Shown: positions 1 through 12,952 of the stretch, piece after piece
Layout: every line of letters starts with the position of its first letter
How positions within the stretch are numbered: the stretch's first letter is position 1
Source of the DNA: Takifugu bimaculatus
Taxonomy: Eukaryota; Chordata; Actinopteri; Tetraodontiformes; Tetraodontidae
Reading direction: 5' to 3'
NCBI GenBank assembly: GCA_004026145.2
Contig: CP034989.1
Location: 6,826,396-6,890,395 of the forward strand
Length of the DNA stretch: 64,000 nt
Made by a program: the position numbers and the translations under genes
Notes under the pieces: model-generated
Database searches by the model: none
Told to the model about the DNA's origin: nothing
What the model saw: only the letters and a program-made list of their open reading frames with translations

Positions 1-3000
1 GCTAACTTTGTGGGCCAGTTTTGTGCTACCACACTTTTGTATCAGGGAATTGAACCAATGAATTCGTTATTATTAAACTCATCAATATTTCTGTCCAGTG
101 ACAGCATTGACTTTGATCTTAACGTTACGAGCTTTGATGTTTCAATCATTAGCTTTGATGTCAACTCATTGGAATTTGAAACTTGTTACCTCCACCAAAG
201 AGGTTATGGCTGTCTTTCTGTAAGCAAAATAACTCAAAATGTTATGATCAGACAAATTTAATCAATGATATTTAATATTTCAACATCAAATTTTGGACAC
301 GTTCTGGATATTTTGCCTCTGTATATGGTTGAGGAGACCTCATACTGGTCCCAGTAATCTGTAACCAGTAAGAGACATGAAGCAAATTTAAACTGTAAAA
401 CTTTTGCCTTTGCATTCGTCTTCATATTTCTGATATTTAGCATTTCTAAATCCATGTAGCCATCGTGCTAAGGACGCTCTTGCCTTCTGCACCTGTTTAA
501 AATGGACGAAGCTCAGGATTCCTTCTTCTTCAAACATCACATGCGCTGCAGCCGCGTGCCTCACTGCAGCGGCTCCAATATGCATTCATATAAAACGTAT
601 GTAGCCGTATGTACACAGAGCAGATGTGCTCGCAGGGGTGTGCAACGCATGTTAGCCAACAGTGATTGAACTGATAGGGGACAGGAAGCGGCCTGGAGTA
701 TTACATCGTGGTCGTTCTGCTACAGCAGAGATGTTAGCGTGCTTGCTGCCCATGTAATGGCTTCACATGAGCGTACAGTACGTACATATGAAGGCCCGCA
801 GCGCCGAGCTGATAAGGGCTTAAGCTCTTTGACTTTCCATTTCCTCTTTAGTCGCGAGCTGTCGAGGTTCTCCCGTCTCGCTCATCGCAATATTGTTTCC
901 ATTTTCTACATTTTGACATCTGGAGTTTTTACAGTCAGGCTGCGGATCAGATATTAGCCGTGCATTTTAAATACATTCTTGTTCGCCTTTGCTCATTTCT
1001 TCTTGCGTTTGTTTTGCAAAATTTACCTTAAGCTACACGTTTTTTCAGGACTAAAATTGACAATTTCTCGCTGATGTTGACGTGAATGACAATGCTAATG
1101 TTAAAAAGCAAACATTCTCAGCTAAACGACGTAGGGGAAAAGTCCTCGTCCGTTTACCCCGCATTTACTTTTAGGAAGGCAACAAAAAATGTTTTTTACT
1201 CCCATTTTCAAATGCCTAAACTTTAAATAAAGACATAAAACATTGAGACATTGAAATTCCTCAGAAGTGGCTGATGCTCAAGGAGGCAAACTTTGGGGCC
1301 GTTCTCAAAGGCACGTTCGCTGCCTCGTTCGTTCTCATTTGGCTTCCTTTTCTGATCGTGTATCTATCTGTTGCATCTGCTGAGGAGACACCATTCGGGG
1401 TTATCAAACCTTGATCCATGCAAACAGGAAATGTGCTGATCATGTATGAACAGACCGCAGAGGGGAAATTACAGCCGCTGCAATAATCCCACGACTGAAC
1501 CATCGTCAAATAGCCTGATCAGAAATGCTCAAGACCAAGGTTTGTCAGACAGGTAGCACGTGCTAAAACTAGCATTCGTACTGTGTCGAACCGTGTAGAC
1601 GTACACCGACGTAACGATCTGAGAGTGAACAGACGACCCTGGTAAATAATTTACAGTCATAACAACACTTAAAACTGTTCTAAACAGACTAAACTGCGAT
1701 CTGCTGCCAGAAAACGTTTTCAAAAATGCCCATTAGCAACAATCGGCGACCCCAAACGTTCCCAGAGGAGCGGCCAACCAAAACGCAACGCAATCAATCC
1801 AATTTCTGCCCCTCAAGAAAGACAAATATTTCTACAAATTACCACCACCCCTTATTATCGGCGCTGCCATTTTGACGCCAGAAACCCGAGATCGTATCTG
1901 AAAGTCAACTTCCTGTTGTCGGCGTGCTGTTTTTGTTGTTGCTGGGCAGGATTTCTCTTTTTTTGTGCATCCGGATTAAAATCTAAACGAGTCTCCATCC
2001 AACCATTTTATAGTGGAATTCGGACGAAGTGTTTGCTTTAGATTTCTATTTAAGGGCAGTTGTCTTTGGTCAACAGAAGGCGCCAAAGGAGGCGGGGCGG
2101 GGGGGGTTAAAACACAGGCCTATCAATTACTGACCCCGGCGGTTAACCTCCCGACTCAGCCGGACTCCCATTTTCTATTCCCAAACACACTCAGTGCCAC
2201 AGGTTACGTCTGAGGGTTTTGGAGGGATCCCAGGGTGAACATTAATTTCTTAATGCACTCTGGCTCCCGAGGGGGCCGTCCCGAAGAGGCAGCCCATGGG
2301 GAGCTCCAGTGGCTCTCATTATGGGATGGACTGGTTAGCGGCTGTTAGCGCGCGGGCTCGCCATTCTGTGTAGTACGATGGTGTCACGTCTGAGCCGTGT
2401 GAAGTAAAAACAAAGCCGTCATTAATTAGCAACCCCCTCCCCCATGTTTGTTATTCCTTCCATAGGAAGAAGTGGGCGACTAACTGATCGACAGGTTCTT
2501 GCGAACGATAATCAGTACTGACGTATTTGTAGACATCGCCATGAATCATAAACATCGACACGCATCCCGCCGAGTTTGTAACAAAAACAAAAACTGAGGC
2601 CAGTTTGAGCTGGGAAAAGCATGTTTGAGCTCCATTGACAGTCTCAGATTCCAGGTAGCTTCGTCTCGTGACAAAGGCTGGTTCCAAATTTGGTTTTGTA
2701 CATCGGAAGATTTCGAAATAAAAGTTTCATGCACAACGAATGCAGGCATTACGGCTAGGCTAGGGGGGCATGGCTTAACTGGAAACGAAGCTGTTATCTA
2801 GCTTTAGCTGGTTTCTTTCCATTCCTTAGTGGCCAAAAATGAAACAGTTTTTTTTAAGAATTTAGATGACTCTAAGTCCGAAACAGGTTTTTATCAGCAC
2901 TTAATCATTATTCCTCCTTCGTGTTTATCCTGTATGCTAACAGCCACGCTTGTTTTAACAGAGGTTTTGGGGAGAATCTGTTTTGTTTGGTACACCAGTG

Positions 3001-3394
3001 GGCGTCTGGTATGTCTGCTTGGTTTTTTTGAGCTGTCACTTTTGTTTTGGCGTCTGAAAAAGCAACAAGAGGAAAATGGATCATTCTGACGGAGAGAAAA
3101 AGCACAAAAGTTCCCAAACCCATGATGTTTATGTGTAACAAAAGGAGTAAATACCCACAGTAGTTTGCCCTTGTTTCTGAGTGACACAAAATAACCATTA
3201 AACTCAGCTGTGTTGAAAATGCACCGATAGCATGAGAAATCTAGAAAAACTGATTCAGGTTTTTATAAAAATAATTCTCCTAAAACCTTGAAAAAATTGT
3301 CATTTTCACAACTCAGACTGACCCGACACGATGACATCATCAATTTTACCATCTTTGACGATGTAATTAATCTTTTGGACCCTCCCACGCGCGT

Positions 3395-3482
3395 GGGTGG
3401 GTGGGTGTGTGTGGGTGGGTGTGTGTGTGTTCCGCTGCTCTACCAGCAGAAGACAGGTTGGGTGGGTCGGTGGGTTCGAGGG
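3395..3482 (+). repeat. G-tract cluster, potential G-quadruplex, allele-variable
   Basis: Five GGG tracts lie at 3395-3397, 3399-3401, 3403-3405, 3413-3415 and 3417-3419, and a second set of four at 3460-3462, 3464-3466, 3472-3474 and 3480-3482. Copy B (about 25810-25886) has lost 14 bases in the first set and keeps only two of its tracts. The second set is kept. Such spacing fits intramolecular G-quadruplex patterns. No function is implied. Confidence 0.55.
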
Positions 3483-4229
3483 AGATGAAAACAGCATTTG
3501 GGTCACCGGGCAATTACCAACACCCTCCATCACAATAAATGGACCTGCACATACTTCCCCTCAATTAATGCATTAGCGGGGTCGGAGGTTATGTAAGCAG
3601 CATCCCCTCCACCAGAACCAACTGGTGTGTTGTAATCCAGGAAGTGCAGGGCTGGAATCTGATTGGCTGCGTGTGGAGGGCAAAGAAAGTGCTGCTGTCG
3701 GTGACTTTTGACCGACAGACTGTTGATTAATGAACCTTGAATCGCTCTTAGCGTCTTTAGTCTCAGCTACGCGCGTCGGGAAACGTTCACCGAAACTTTG
3801 GGAAGTCGCTCTGTACTTTCATGTTTCTCTGAAATTCCTTCTCGATAAATCAAAGTCCAACATGTTTGACCTGTAATTCTGACAGCAAAAGGTTTTATTT
3901 TGTGATAATTTATTCAAAATTTTAAAGATTGAACTTGCAGCTCAATGTGGCGCCGGTCCAATACACCTCCGGCGCATTTAAAAAGTTTTTCTGTCAATAG
4001 GGTTTTTATTGTAACTTTTGGGCTTCCATTAGCCTTTTCCTCGTGAAACAGGGTAATGGAATCCTAGCAAAAATGAAGCCATGCTAGCCGTACTTCCCAA
4101 TCTGAAAAGGCTCTTTCAAAGGCCGGCTAGCACTGGGTATTGCTACCTTTATTGCCATCATTTGTAGTTTAGAGGTATGAAAGTTTCCTCATCCAGAATT
4201 CTTCCAGACACTCCTTCTCATCCGTGTCT

Positions 4230-4241
4230 GCCCTCTGCTGC
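4230..4241 (-). promoter_or_regulatory. CTCF-like core motif
   Basis: On the minus strand this reads GCAGCAGAGGGC, which matches the CTCF core CCASYAGRKGGC at all positions but the first. The same word is at 26634-26645 in copy B. A motif of this length occurs by chance, so binding is only a possibility. Confidence 0.3.
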
Positions 4242-5200
4242 CAAAAATCTGCCATCCTGCTGGACTTCCTGATGAGTTCTGATTAAAAATCTGGTCACCG
4301 TGGACCCTGATGCTAACGTCAACATTGTGAGCAGGTCCTGGTCCATCAGCACCAGTCAATCATTCCGCTATAATGCCGGTTAAAATCCACCCTGGAACCA
4401 TTGTAACTTTTCTGCGTGTTTATAGGGTAGCCGAGGCCATGGAATATTAAGAACTCAGGGTGTGTGTATGTTGTGGGTGTGCACACTCGGGGACAAGGAC
4501 CCTTTCTCGGTGGCGAGGCTTTGAAGTCAGGGCCGTTCTCTCTTTGAGGTGGTCCATCCCCCCACCTCCCCATCCTCAACAGCGTTAATCAAGCGTGAAG
4601 AGAACATGCTCGCTGTGCGGTTGGCTGGGCATCACTACTGTTGGCTTCCCCCACTCACCGTGTGGGATGGTGGGGCGGCTGTGATTAGCATGGCCGTGGG
4701 CTAGCACGCTAAAGAGAAAGCCCTACAAATAAAAAAATATAGTTGGTAGGGCATAGCATTGCTACGAGGCTAGAAGAGTTTACAAGGAAGACTTTTTAAA
4801 ATCTTTGTTTTCGGGATCGGGATCGGTCCACTAGGGGCCGCATTGTGCTACAATCAGGGTTCATGACCGGCCCGAATCACCTGTCTGAGTTTTGGGAGGG
4901 ACGGGAAGAGGGGCAGTGTTTCTGTCATGGTTTCCATAGCTGGACTGTGAGAAAGGGAGGACCGCTACATGCACGTCCGCGGTCACGCGTCCAGTCGCCA
5001 GAGCGGACCGGTTCGGCTGTCCTCTGATGGTAACAGTAGTTAACGGGTCATTCAGAGACGATCGTAGGAACAACGTGAAGGTGGGGGGAGGAGAGGGGAG
5101 CCTCGGGAGGCGCAGACAGTTGAGTCATATTTCAGGCCTGATTGGAACTGACAAAGTGTTATTGGAGGACTCGGCCCCCACAGCGCTGTTTGCTTTGGAA

Positions 5201-8200
5201 AGTCAGGGCCAGATTTATTATGACTGAAAAACAGCGGCGAGATCGGAAGTGGGGACAACGGCGGGAGCGCGGCGGGACTGTCTGCGCGCCGCCAGGGGCG
5301 ACTTTAGACGCCTCGTATGGAGATGGATGTGGCCACGTCTGACATTTTAGACTGTCCATAAAGGAGATTTAGAAGTGCGGCGTCGAAAAGGCTAACGCAG
5401 CCAAAGGAGTGAGGGAATATTAGCAGCATAAAGCTGTCAGAGCCCCCCCGCCTGGGCCGCCATTAGTTCACTCATGGAGACAAATCGCTGCCATTTTCCA
5501 CGTTAAGTGTTGGAGGGACGCGATAAGGAGCAAACACGTGGTTGGGTTTTTTTCATCGCCTTTAAAGCTTATGCATCAGCAAATGATCAAATTCTGGAGT
5601 TTCTAGCAACAAGCGCTCTGATCCGATCGGAGCGCCGCGGCGGCAGCAGCTGCTGATCCGCCGACACGGAACCAAAGGAAGTGACTTCAAAATTGACAGG
5701 AAGTGATGTTGTACCCTGAATGCTGCAGGGGGCGGAGCCGCAGGTGTTTAAATACGGGGTTTTCATATTGCCGGTGACAGTTTGACCTCCCGATGATGTC
5801 ATACACCTGACCGCTCACATTCCCCAGTGTAAACAAAGCGGTATAGCAATGGCGGCCAGAGCAGGGCGCTCTCGTCCCGGCCAGCGCTCACACATGTTTT
5901 GATAGTTAATGGACAGTGTGGAGCGGCTAAGCCCACCGTATTTGAGTAACCTCCGTCTGACCCTCTCCCCGTCAGGCCGTCCCCTGTGGAAGGGGGGGGG
6001 CGTCCCGACTGAGCGAGGCTCCTGCCTCGACGTGTTTGACTTGGCGGGAGACATCTACACGGTGTCGTGGCATCGACGTCGGAATCAGCTGACCGCTGCA
6101 GACTCGCGTTTGATGTTGTTTATTAGCTCGGCGGCGAAATCGCGGCTAATTAGATGAAGCAAAAACACGAGCGCGACCAAAAAGTTCCTATGAGACGTGG
6201 GGTTGCGCAATGTAGCGTCTGGAAAATAATGACTCCATCAAGGTTTGATTGTTTCCCTCGCTTCATAGGCTCGACTAAGTGGATCCGCGAGGGGGAGGGG
6301 CCTGCTGGCGAGCCCGCCGTCTGTTCTTCACAGAGCAAAAACAGAGGGTAAATCAACTTTTGTCCCGTCTTGTTGCTTGTTGCTATTCAAAGCGGTTGTC
6401 TCTGGGTCAAACGTGCCAACAATAACATCACTTTGGAAATGTAGGGGGAAAAGAAAAAGGCAGTTGGGAATTTTCCAGCTCGCATAAATCACTCGCAGTT
6501 TTACTTTCTCAAAGTAAATAACAGCCGAGACAATAACTTTATTGATAGTTGACTGGCAGGCAACCATCAGCAGCTGTTTCACCTCATACCGCTGCTGCCA
6601 CAGCAGGATTTCAGCTACACTCACCCCTAAAAAATGCAGTTTATTCACTAACCTAGCAAAAATAGCTATGTAGCATTAGCATCCTGAGAAAATTGAGGGC
6701 AACCAAAATGGTGGCCTACAAGGACCGGGTCAGGACTCGATATCGGCAGATTCGTGCTGATTTCATGTCCCAACAAAGGAACAGCTGCTGGTTGCTAACT
6801 GGGAAGCTAAAATCTGACAGATGGAAACTTTATATGTGTGATTGTACGCATAAATGGGGCAACGACAGCGTGGAGAGCGTGACTGAAGACGAGGCGTGTG
6901 TAACGACGCGGAGAGAGGAAGGACCGGCTGGCGTGGGAGGAAAAATTGTAGGGGGAAGTGTCCCCACGGGCCTGACGGTCGGGACCACGGCCCAGTCCGA
7001 CCTGGAAAAGAAATCTAGCAGGTCCGAGCAGGTGGTGACAGCAGCAGCAACTGAACCGCCTGACAGGACAAGAAGACGAGGGTGGAGGTCAGGAGGGGGG
7101 AAGAGAGTTCTCTTCCACGCAGACGATGGATTGATAAGTTTCTGAGCTTTCAATAAGAACCTGTCGGCATAATTAGACTTATTTGGATAATTTTTCCTAA
7201 TCCCGGGCCGTCCGTCAGCAGATCATTACAGACCCTGGCGTTCGGGTCTCTGCAGGAAGGGGTTTAAGGGAACCGCCACCACTTCATAACATCTCACCCT
7301 CCCAAAGGAATCCGCTTATATCCTCCACCCCCCCCATCTGGGTCCGTCTGAGGGAGAGGTCTGGTTTTGGGTCCTCGGTTTGATCCTCCGTGAGGGTTTC
7401 TGCACCAGGTCACGAGGTCGTTTTGAGGTCGACGTACATGTGTTGATCTTGGAGCGATTAAGCTAATACGATTAGCCGTGATATGACACGCTAGCAGAGC
7501 CAGGTGTTGGCTGAGGAGCTCCTCCAAATTACTTTTTTAAGAACACCAGAAGAAGACTGAGTTGGGAGCTTGGAAACAGGTGTTTGTTTCCCACCAGAAG
7601 GTCCAGAACAGCCTTAAAGCGCACAATATTTCAGATTCGGCTGCTGGTTTGAGGCTGTAGCTAGCGTGTTGGCAAGAACCATCCTCAGACTGGGAAACTT
7701 TTTAACCAAAACAGTTTGTCTCTGGATCTGTGGAGAAACTCTCTGAAGCCGTTCTCCGGCATGTTTTTCCAAAAATAAATCAGCTTGTGAAGGACTCAGA
7801 GCCTCTTTTTCTCCCCGCCAGAGTCTGAAACGTGACCAGCAGTGGAAGTTTCGCAGCGCTAAACCCAAAGCCAACTGAAAGGAAATGTCAAACGTATTGG
7901 ATTAAGGACGCGGAGCAGATGAGGCCTGATTGTTTGACCTGTGACCTGGGCGTGGGTCCAGATCCACACGGATGGACTAACAGGACAGTGTTGGTTCTGG
8001 CTAAAGACCCCAGCTGTGTGAGATGTTTTTCTGGACACAGAGGAGGAAGTCTGGGTTTTTCAAACACAGCAGAGCTTTTTTTATCCACACATGAGCCCAG
8101 AGCGTCTGCACGAACAAGGACGCTAAGTCAGGAACAGCTGTTTCAAATGGGATTATTCTTATTTTTCACACTGCAGACATGGTCACATGGTGCGGGAAGC

Positions 8201-9170
8201 GTCACCCCGACTTTACCCTGCATAGAAACTGGCCTCCTGAAGGGTCGGGGGTCCAACTGCTAACCTGGCAAATATTAATCCAGCGAAACGAAACAAGCGT
8301 CTCCTCCTCGTCGGACTTTTTCTGAGTTCCGTGGCGTTTCCACAAAGTTCCTCCTGTTAGAACACCTGGTTGCTTCAATGGGCAACCTCCAGGACCCCGG
8401 GGTCCAGGGGCTGAACCAGGAGCTTCTTTTGCCTGAGCCCTGGGGCCATGCTGCCTTTTGTCCCCATGGCGACAGCGCCGCTCAGATTCCCCGCTCCCAT
8501 TTCCAGCTCCGTAAGAGAATACCCCAACTACACGGGGTCCACGGAGTGGTCACGACACGGAGTCCATGTGAACGCAGGTTCTTGTGCGCGCTCGTTGATC
8601 TGCGTTCTTAATTAAGTGACAGGGTGGATGTCTTGGCGCTGCACCTGACTGGAGCTGAATGGAGCACCTGGGTGCTCGCACCGCGGCCCGTCCTGACCCA
8701 TCACCCCTGACTCTTGGCCTGTAACTGTAAACCTGAAAACCCCGGACCGCCGTGTCGCCGGGCGGAGCCCCCGAAGGCTGCGCGGCCCTGAGCGCGTGTC
8801 AGGATGTGCGTGTCCTCCAGGCGTGCGGTTGGCTCGTCTGCGGATCCCGTTGACGCCGGGACTTTAAGGTAGCGCTCGCTGATGGAAAACGCAAAACTTC
8901 CTCCTCGGACGAACAATGGCCCCGGCGCCTGGAGTCCCGGGGTCACACGGAGGGCCCAGGAAGTGTCTTTGGCAGCTCTGAACATGTGAAGCCAGCTGTG
9001 AAGGACATTAGCGGCGCTGAGAAAGCGCTCATACGGTCTGTCTGGGCTGAGGAGTGGAAGCGTGTGCGTGGCCCCAGCTGTCCCTCTAAGAAACGGGTTA
9101 TTACTGGATTTTTGTTATTACTGCCTGTTTTGTGAAGGGGCAGGCGTGCCAGGGGGAATAATCCAGCCGT
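5201..9170. other. Gene-free stretch with CpG-rich patches
   Basis: CpG-rich passages lie near 5240-5300, 5600-6130 and 8660-8960. An open frame at 6693-7145 exists in both copies, but all four base changes I see between copies alter the amino acid, which argues against coding. An open frame at 7832-8263 is broken in copy B by a one-base deletion. No promoter with a recognisable gene downstream was found. Confidence 0.6.
8660..8960. promoter_or_regulatory. CpG-rich patch, island-like
   Basis: CpG is dense across this segment (for example the CCGCGGCCCG, GTCGCCGGGCGG and GCGCGGCCCTGAGCGCG words). The copy B equivalent at about 31067-31367 is nearly identical. No transcript start or exon can be recognised beside it, so it may be an unmethylated regulatory patch or simply GC-rich DNA. 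Confidence 0.3.
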
Positions 9171-9175
9171 CAGCA

Positions 9176-9300
9176 CTCACATTAATGGCCTAATTGGTCT
9201 CTTCTCTTGCAGTCAAAATGAAGGCCTCAGCCTCACGGAACTGCTAAGCCCCTCAGAGCCACCGCCGCTTAAATACCCACGAAATGCATGATGTCCCTGT
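9176..9300 (+). other. Splice-acceptor-like site in candidate conserved element
   Basis: A pyrimidine-rich run ends in CTTGCAG with the AG at 9211-9212 (31617-31618 in copy B), a good 3' splice-site match. It is followed by a short frame from an ATG at 9219 that stops after nine codons. No matching 5' splice site follows within a sensible exon length. It may be a non-coding exon, a decoy, or a conserved element containing ATTAATGGCCTAATTGG. Confidence 0.2.
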
Positions 9301-11133
9301 AAAGTGGAGCCGTCACTCCCCTCCTCTCCCTCTCATCCACATTGTTGTCATCCCCCCCCCCCTCCGTTTCCTTCCATCATACTTTGTGTGTCATTTGTAG
9401 GACCAACTTGGAGGCAACTTTAGCGGGTTTAACCTCGCTGACTTAAAGCTAACGTTAATACGGCGGGATGAGAAGAATTACACACAATTGTGAGCGGCGG
9501 TCAGGGCGTTCCTTAAGTCTGACAGGAAGTTGCCCCCCCCCCCCCCACTTTAAACAACTATTTGTCATCATTTTCATCTGAGGATGTGGTTGTTGAAGAG
9601 CTCATTCTGATGTGCTTTTAATTTTTTGATCGTATCTTTCAAACTACAGTTACGAAGAGGATGGAGGGTCTAAATAAACATTTTATTTTGGTTTTTTTAC
9701 TTTTTTATTTACTCAAACTGGAATCATTTTACATTTTTTAATTGAAAGTAATTGCTATATTAGCATCTTGCTAATTTTGATAAATTTATTTGTAAGCTAA
9801 ATTTAAAAAGCTAAAATGCTGAATACCAAACGAGCATCTGCTCGTGCAGACACAGCATGACGCCACCTTCCTTCCGAGAACATTAGCATCCTGTTGGAAG
9901 GTTTTTCTTTCTGCATTTTTGGCACCATTTCCAGCTTCATCATCGAGTTGTTTAGCTGGTGTGTTTAATGTTGTGAGTTCTGCAGCGCCTCCCTAGCGTG
10001 GGGAAGAGGTCAGTTATCTCCAGACCGCACTTTAGCTGCGGGTTAGCGGGCTAAATGGGAAGACTGGCCCAGTGTTAGCGTCCACAGGTGGATGCAGTTA
10101 TAGTGTCATTTCCTAAAGTTAATTAAATCAGCGACTGAGCGAAAAAGAGGGAGGTGGGAGCGATTCCCGCCGTCAGTGTGAATTCACGCAGGCACGCACG
10201 TAAACACTGTAGGCCGGCGCTTCTGTGCAACCAGGAAGGGAGGTTGAGGGTTCAAGGTCGGAGGTTGCAGAGGTGAAGCATTAGAGCTCAGTTGGCAGGG
10301 GAGGGTGGAGTTCGGGGAGAGCTCATGTGTTAGTGTAACTGAAGCCGGCGTGCAGCCCGCAGGTCACCTCCCCAAAGCACGCCGGCTGTCCTCTTTTAAT
10401 AGACTAAACACATATGTCTCTCTGGAGGGGGGGGGCCGTAATTGGGGCTGTCACAATTCTCTAATGGTTAATGGAAATTGAGAATAACACATGAGACATT
10501 AGCCACATGTCGCCGCCATAAATCAGGTCCCGACTGAAACCAAGCGGAGCCGCCAGTTGAACGCAGAACTGGTGGAACTGGTGCAGGTTGCTGTCATGTT
10601 CGGCAACATCATGGAGGACGGAATCAACCCTCGTTTTATCGCTGCTATCGCTAGGCTTCTGCATTAGCTAAACCCACGTCACGTTACAATTACATATGGT
10701 AACATTTGACCGTGAGATTAAATTGAAAAAAAGGTGAAGCAAAGTCATTTTTGCAGCAGCTCCTGACCCGATGAAAGTTACATCCGAGCTCTTCTGGTTT
10801 GGTGATGACTAACGTGGACTAATGTAGGTCAGCGTGGCGCCAAGCGTTTTGTTTTAGACAGTAACCTGTCTTAGTCAGACCGTCGTCACAGCTGCTCCAG
10901 CAATGACTTTCAGCTGGCACGCTCTTACAACACCAACACCACAACACACACATGGCACGCATGGCACACATCACGATGGGTCCGAGGCGTTGTTGGGTTG
11001 GTTTGGTGAAGCTGAGAACAAACGCTTGCCAGAAATGTCAGGGCTTCGATGGTCGTTCTTTGACCACTGACGGAGGCGAATCAAGCCTTAAACATGTGTG
11101 CACGGTTTAGTGGGGGAAAGTGGGGTTCCTGGT

Positions 11134-11138
<5 letters not shown>
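9301..11138. other. Gene-free stretch of copy A
   Basis: It contains C runs near 9350 and 9540 whose length differs between copies, an AT-rich patch at 9600-9800 and otherwise unremarkable DNA. I see no exon, RNA gene or mobile-element signature. Confidence 0.6.

Positions 11139-11204
<66 letters not shown>
11139..11204 (+). repeat. (TG)33 microsatellite, copy A
   Basis: An uninterrupted TG tract of 33 units. The matching tract in copy B has 36 units, a typical allele-length difference. Confidence 0.95.
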
Positions 11205-11206
<2 letters not shown>

Positions 11207-11521
11207 GGGGGGGCACTAGTGCACCAGAAGGGGTCCAGAAGTGAGCCACAGGAGCCTCCGCTGCACTCATACTATTGAACTTGGCCTTGCCGTCAGTCCG
11301 TCGTAACTCGACACTCGACTCAGTGGTGCTTGACAGACTCGGGGACCAGCAGTGCCGGGGGGGGAGGGGGGGTGAAAGGGAGGGGTACGGGGGGCCCGCT
11401 GGGATATGGAACGCATTTCAAACCCATCAGTGTCAGTTAGTTCACTAAGTGGTGACATAATCACCATCGCCATGGTTGCTCCTCTGGGAGAGCCTGACGG
11501 GGAGGGTGGGAACCGTGGATT

Positions 11522-11537
11522 CCCCCCCCCCCCCCCC
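11522..11537 (+). repeat. Poly-C run, copy A
   Basis: About 16 C, then a degenerate C-rich tail containing T, G and A interruptions. In copy B the same place is an uninterrupted run of about 36 C (33926-33961), the largest run-length difference between the copies and a place where sequence accuracy is doubtful. Confidence 0.9.
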
Positions 11538-11701
11538 TCCCCCGCCACCCCCACCCCCGCTGACTGTGCAGCTCTTTAAACAAACTCGGCTGTTACTGTC
11601 AGAACTGTGAAGGTCTGTAAGTGCACGGGACAAAAACAAAGTGTGTTGTTTTAACCGGTTAGAAAACCCTTGATTTCAGCATTTTCTGGCACCAGGACTG
11701 A

Positions 11702-11713
11702 CCACTAGGTGGC
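11702..11713 (+). promoter_or_regulatory. CTCF-like core motif (full match)
   Basis: CCACTAGGTGGC matches every position of the vertebrate CTCF core CCASYAGRKGGC. It is conserved in copy B at 34111-34122. Chance occurrence remains possible, since flanking submotifs were not assessed. Confidence 0.4.
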
Positions 11714-12940
11714 ATCAAACGGTTCGTCATCATCATCAATATCCTGTGGTTGGCTTAAGAGTGCAACATTTAAAAATGCTCAGTGTGGGCGTGAATGTTT
11801 CAGTCACAGCAGCTCTGAAGCAGCGTGTTCACCACTCCACTGCTTCCTGTTTTAAACCACATCAGTAGCAAGGAAACTACCTGGGCCATCGCTGGTTCAA
11901 ACCCAAATGTGTCCTGTGACGTCTCAAAGAAACTTGAAGGTTTTAGCATTTTCAAATCTAGCCTACACGTTTCCACTCGAGAAATCTGAGCAGGGCCGTC
12001 AGATCTCAGCTCTCCGAACTCCACGACAGATTTTAAGTAGTTTTATGTTTAAAACCCTCCCGCATTTTTTTCCTTCGTTCTCGCTGCCTAGCCTAGAGTA
12101 CCACAAATATCACAGCTAAGCCTTCTAAAAGCTAGCTGGGCATCGATAAAACAATCCACGGCTTTTGGCTGTACAGAGGATGTGAAGATCCACCTTCTGG
12201 TTCAAAGTTGTTTTGATCTGTTTTAGTCTTTTATCTGAGATATTTGGCTCCTTGTGACAAGAAAATAGTTAGCGTGTTTTTGTTGCATATTTACTTGTTG
12301 TCTCCTATAAATTGTCCGACTAAAGCAATAAAACTGTAAACAATGCAGGATTAAGGGTGCATTGTGTTATTGACTCATTATTTAAATAAGTGGAAAGATG
12401 GGGAAAAATAAGTTTATGTGACCTATATGTCTTCAAAGGTTCTTCATTAATAATTTTATAGGTTTTTGAATCATTGTGGAAAATCAAATAAAGCTGTGAC
12501 TGATTCGCACCTGCACCCACGCACAGAAAGGAGGATGTGGCTGCTCGTTATCGCTGCCATCGTTGCATCAAAAACACAGATGAGAAAATTTGCCAGTGGT
12601 TTTCCGCTCCAGAGTGAGGTCCTGCCCACTGCACTTACGGGAGGAGATGCTGATCTGGCCTTGAGGCTGCACGTGACCCGGGACCCGGCACTCTGACCGC
12701 TGCTCAGGCCTGTCCGGGTGACAGGCATGGGGACGCCCCCTCCTTCCCAGCAGCAGACGATGGACAAGACAAAAGGGGCTTATCGGAGGTTGAATTAGGC
12801 ACAGCCAATTATGATAGGCTCCCCATATCAGAGCACAGGTGCGGTCTCTGGCTATCAGGGTAAAGCACAAAGATCCCCAGTGAATGGTGCAGAAACATGC
12901 CGCTGAAGAGCCGCGAGGACCAACGGAATCAGGGCAGCGG

Positions 12941-12952
12941 GCACTAGAGGGC
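12941..12952 (+). promoter_or_regulatory. CTCF-like core motif
   Basis: GCACTAGAGGGC matches the CTCF core at eleven of twelve positions. The same word is at 35349-35360 in copy B, inside the stretch where I see no difference between the copies. Confidence 0.35.

Larger units (their letters stand above)
1..5200. other. Gene-free stretch, left part of copy A
   Basis: Mixed-composition DNA without a recognisable exon. It holds a G-tract cluster at 3395-3482, a CTCF-like word on the minus strand at 4230-4241, and many short TAATTA/ATTAAT words. No open frame here has a family match, and both strands are open over the same stretches, as expected by chance. Confidence 0.7.

Noticed and set aside
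7832..8263. 143-codon plus-strand frame in copy A
   Set aside because: Copy B splits it with a one-base deletion (near 30392), and no family matches.
11892..11902. GGTTCAAACCC word resembling a tRNA B box
   Set aside because: No acceptor stem, A box or anticodon arm can be built around it.
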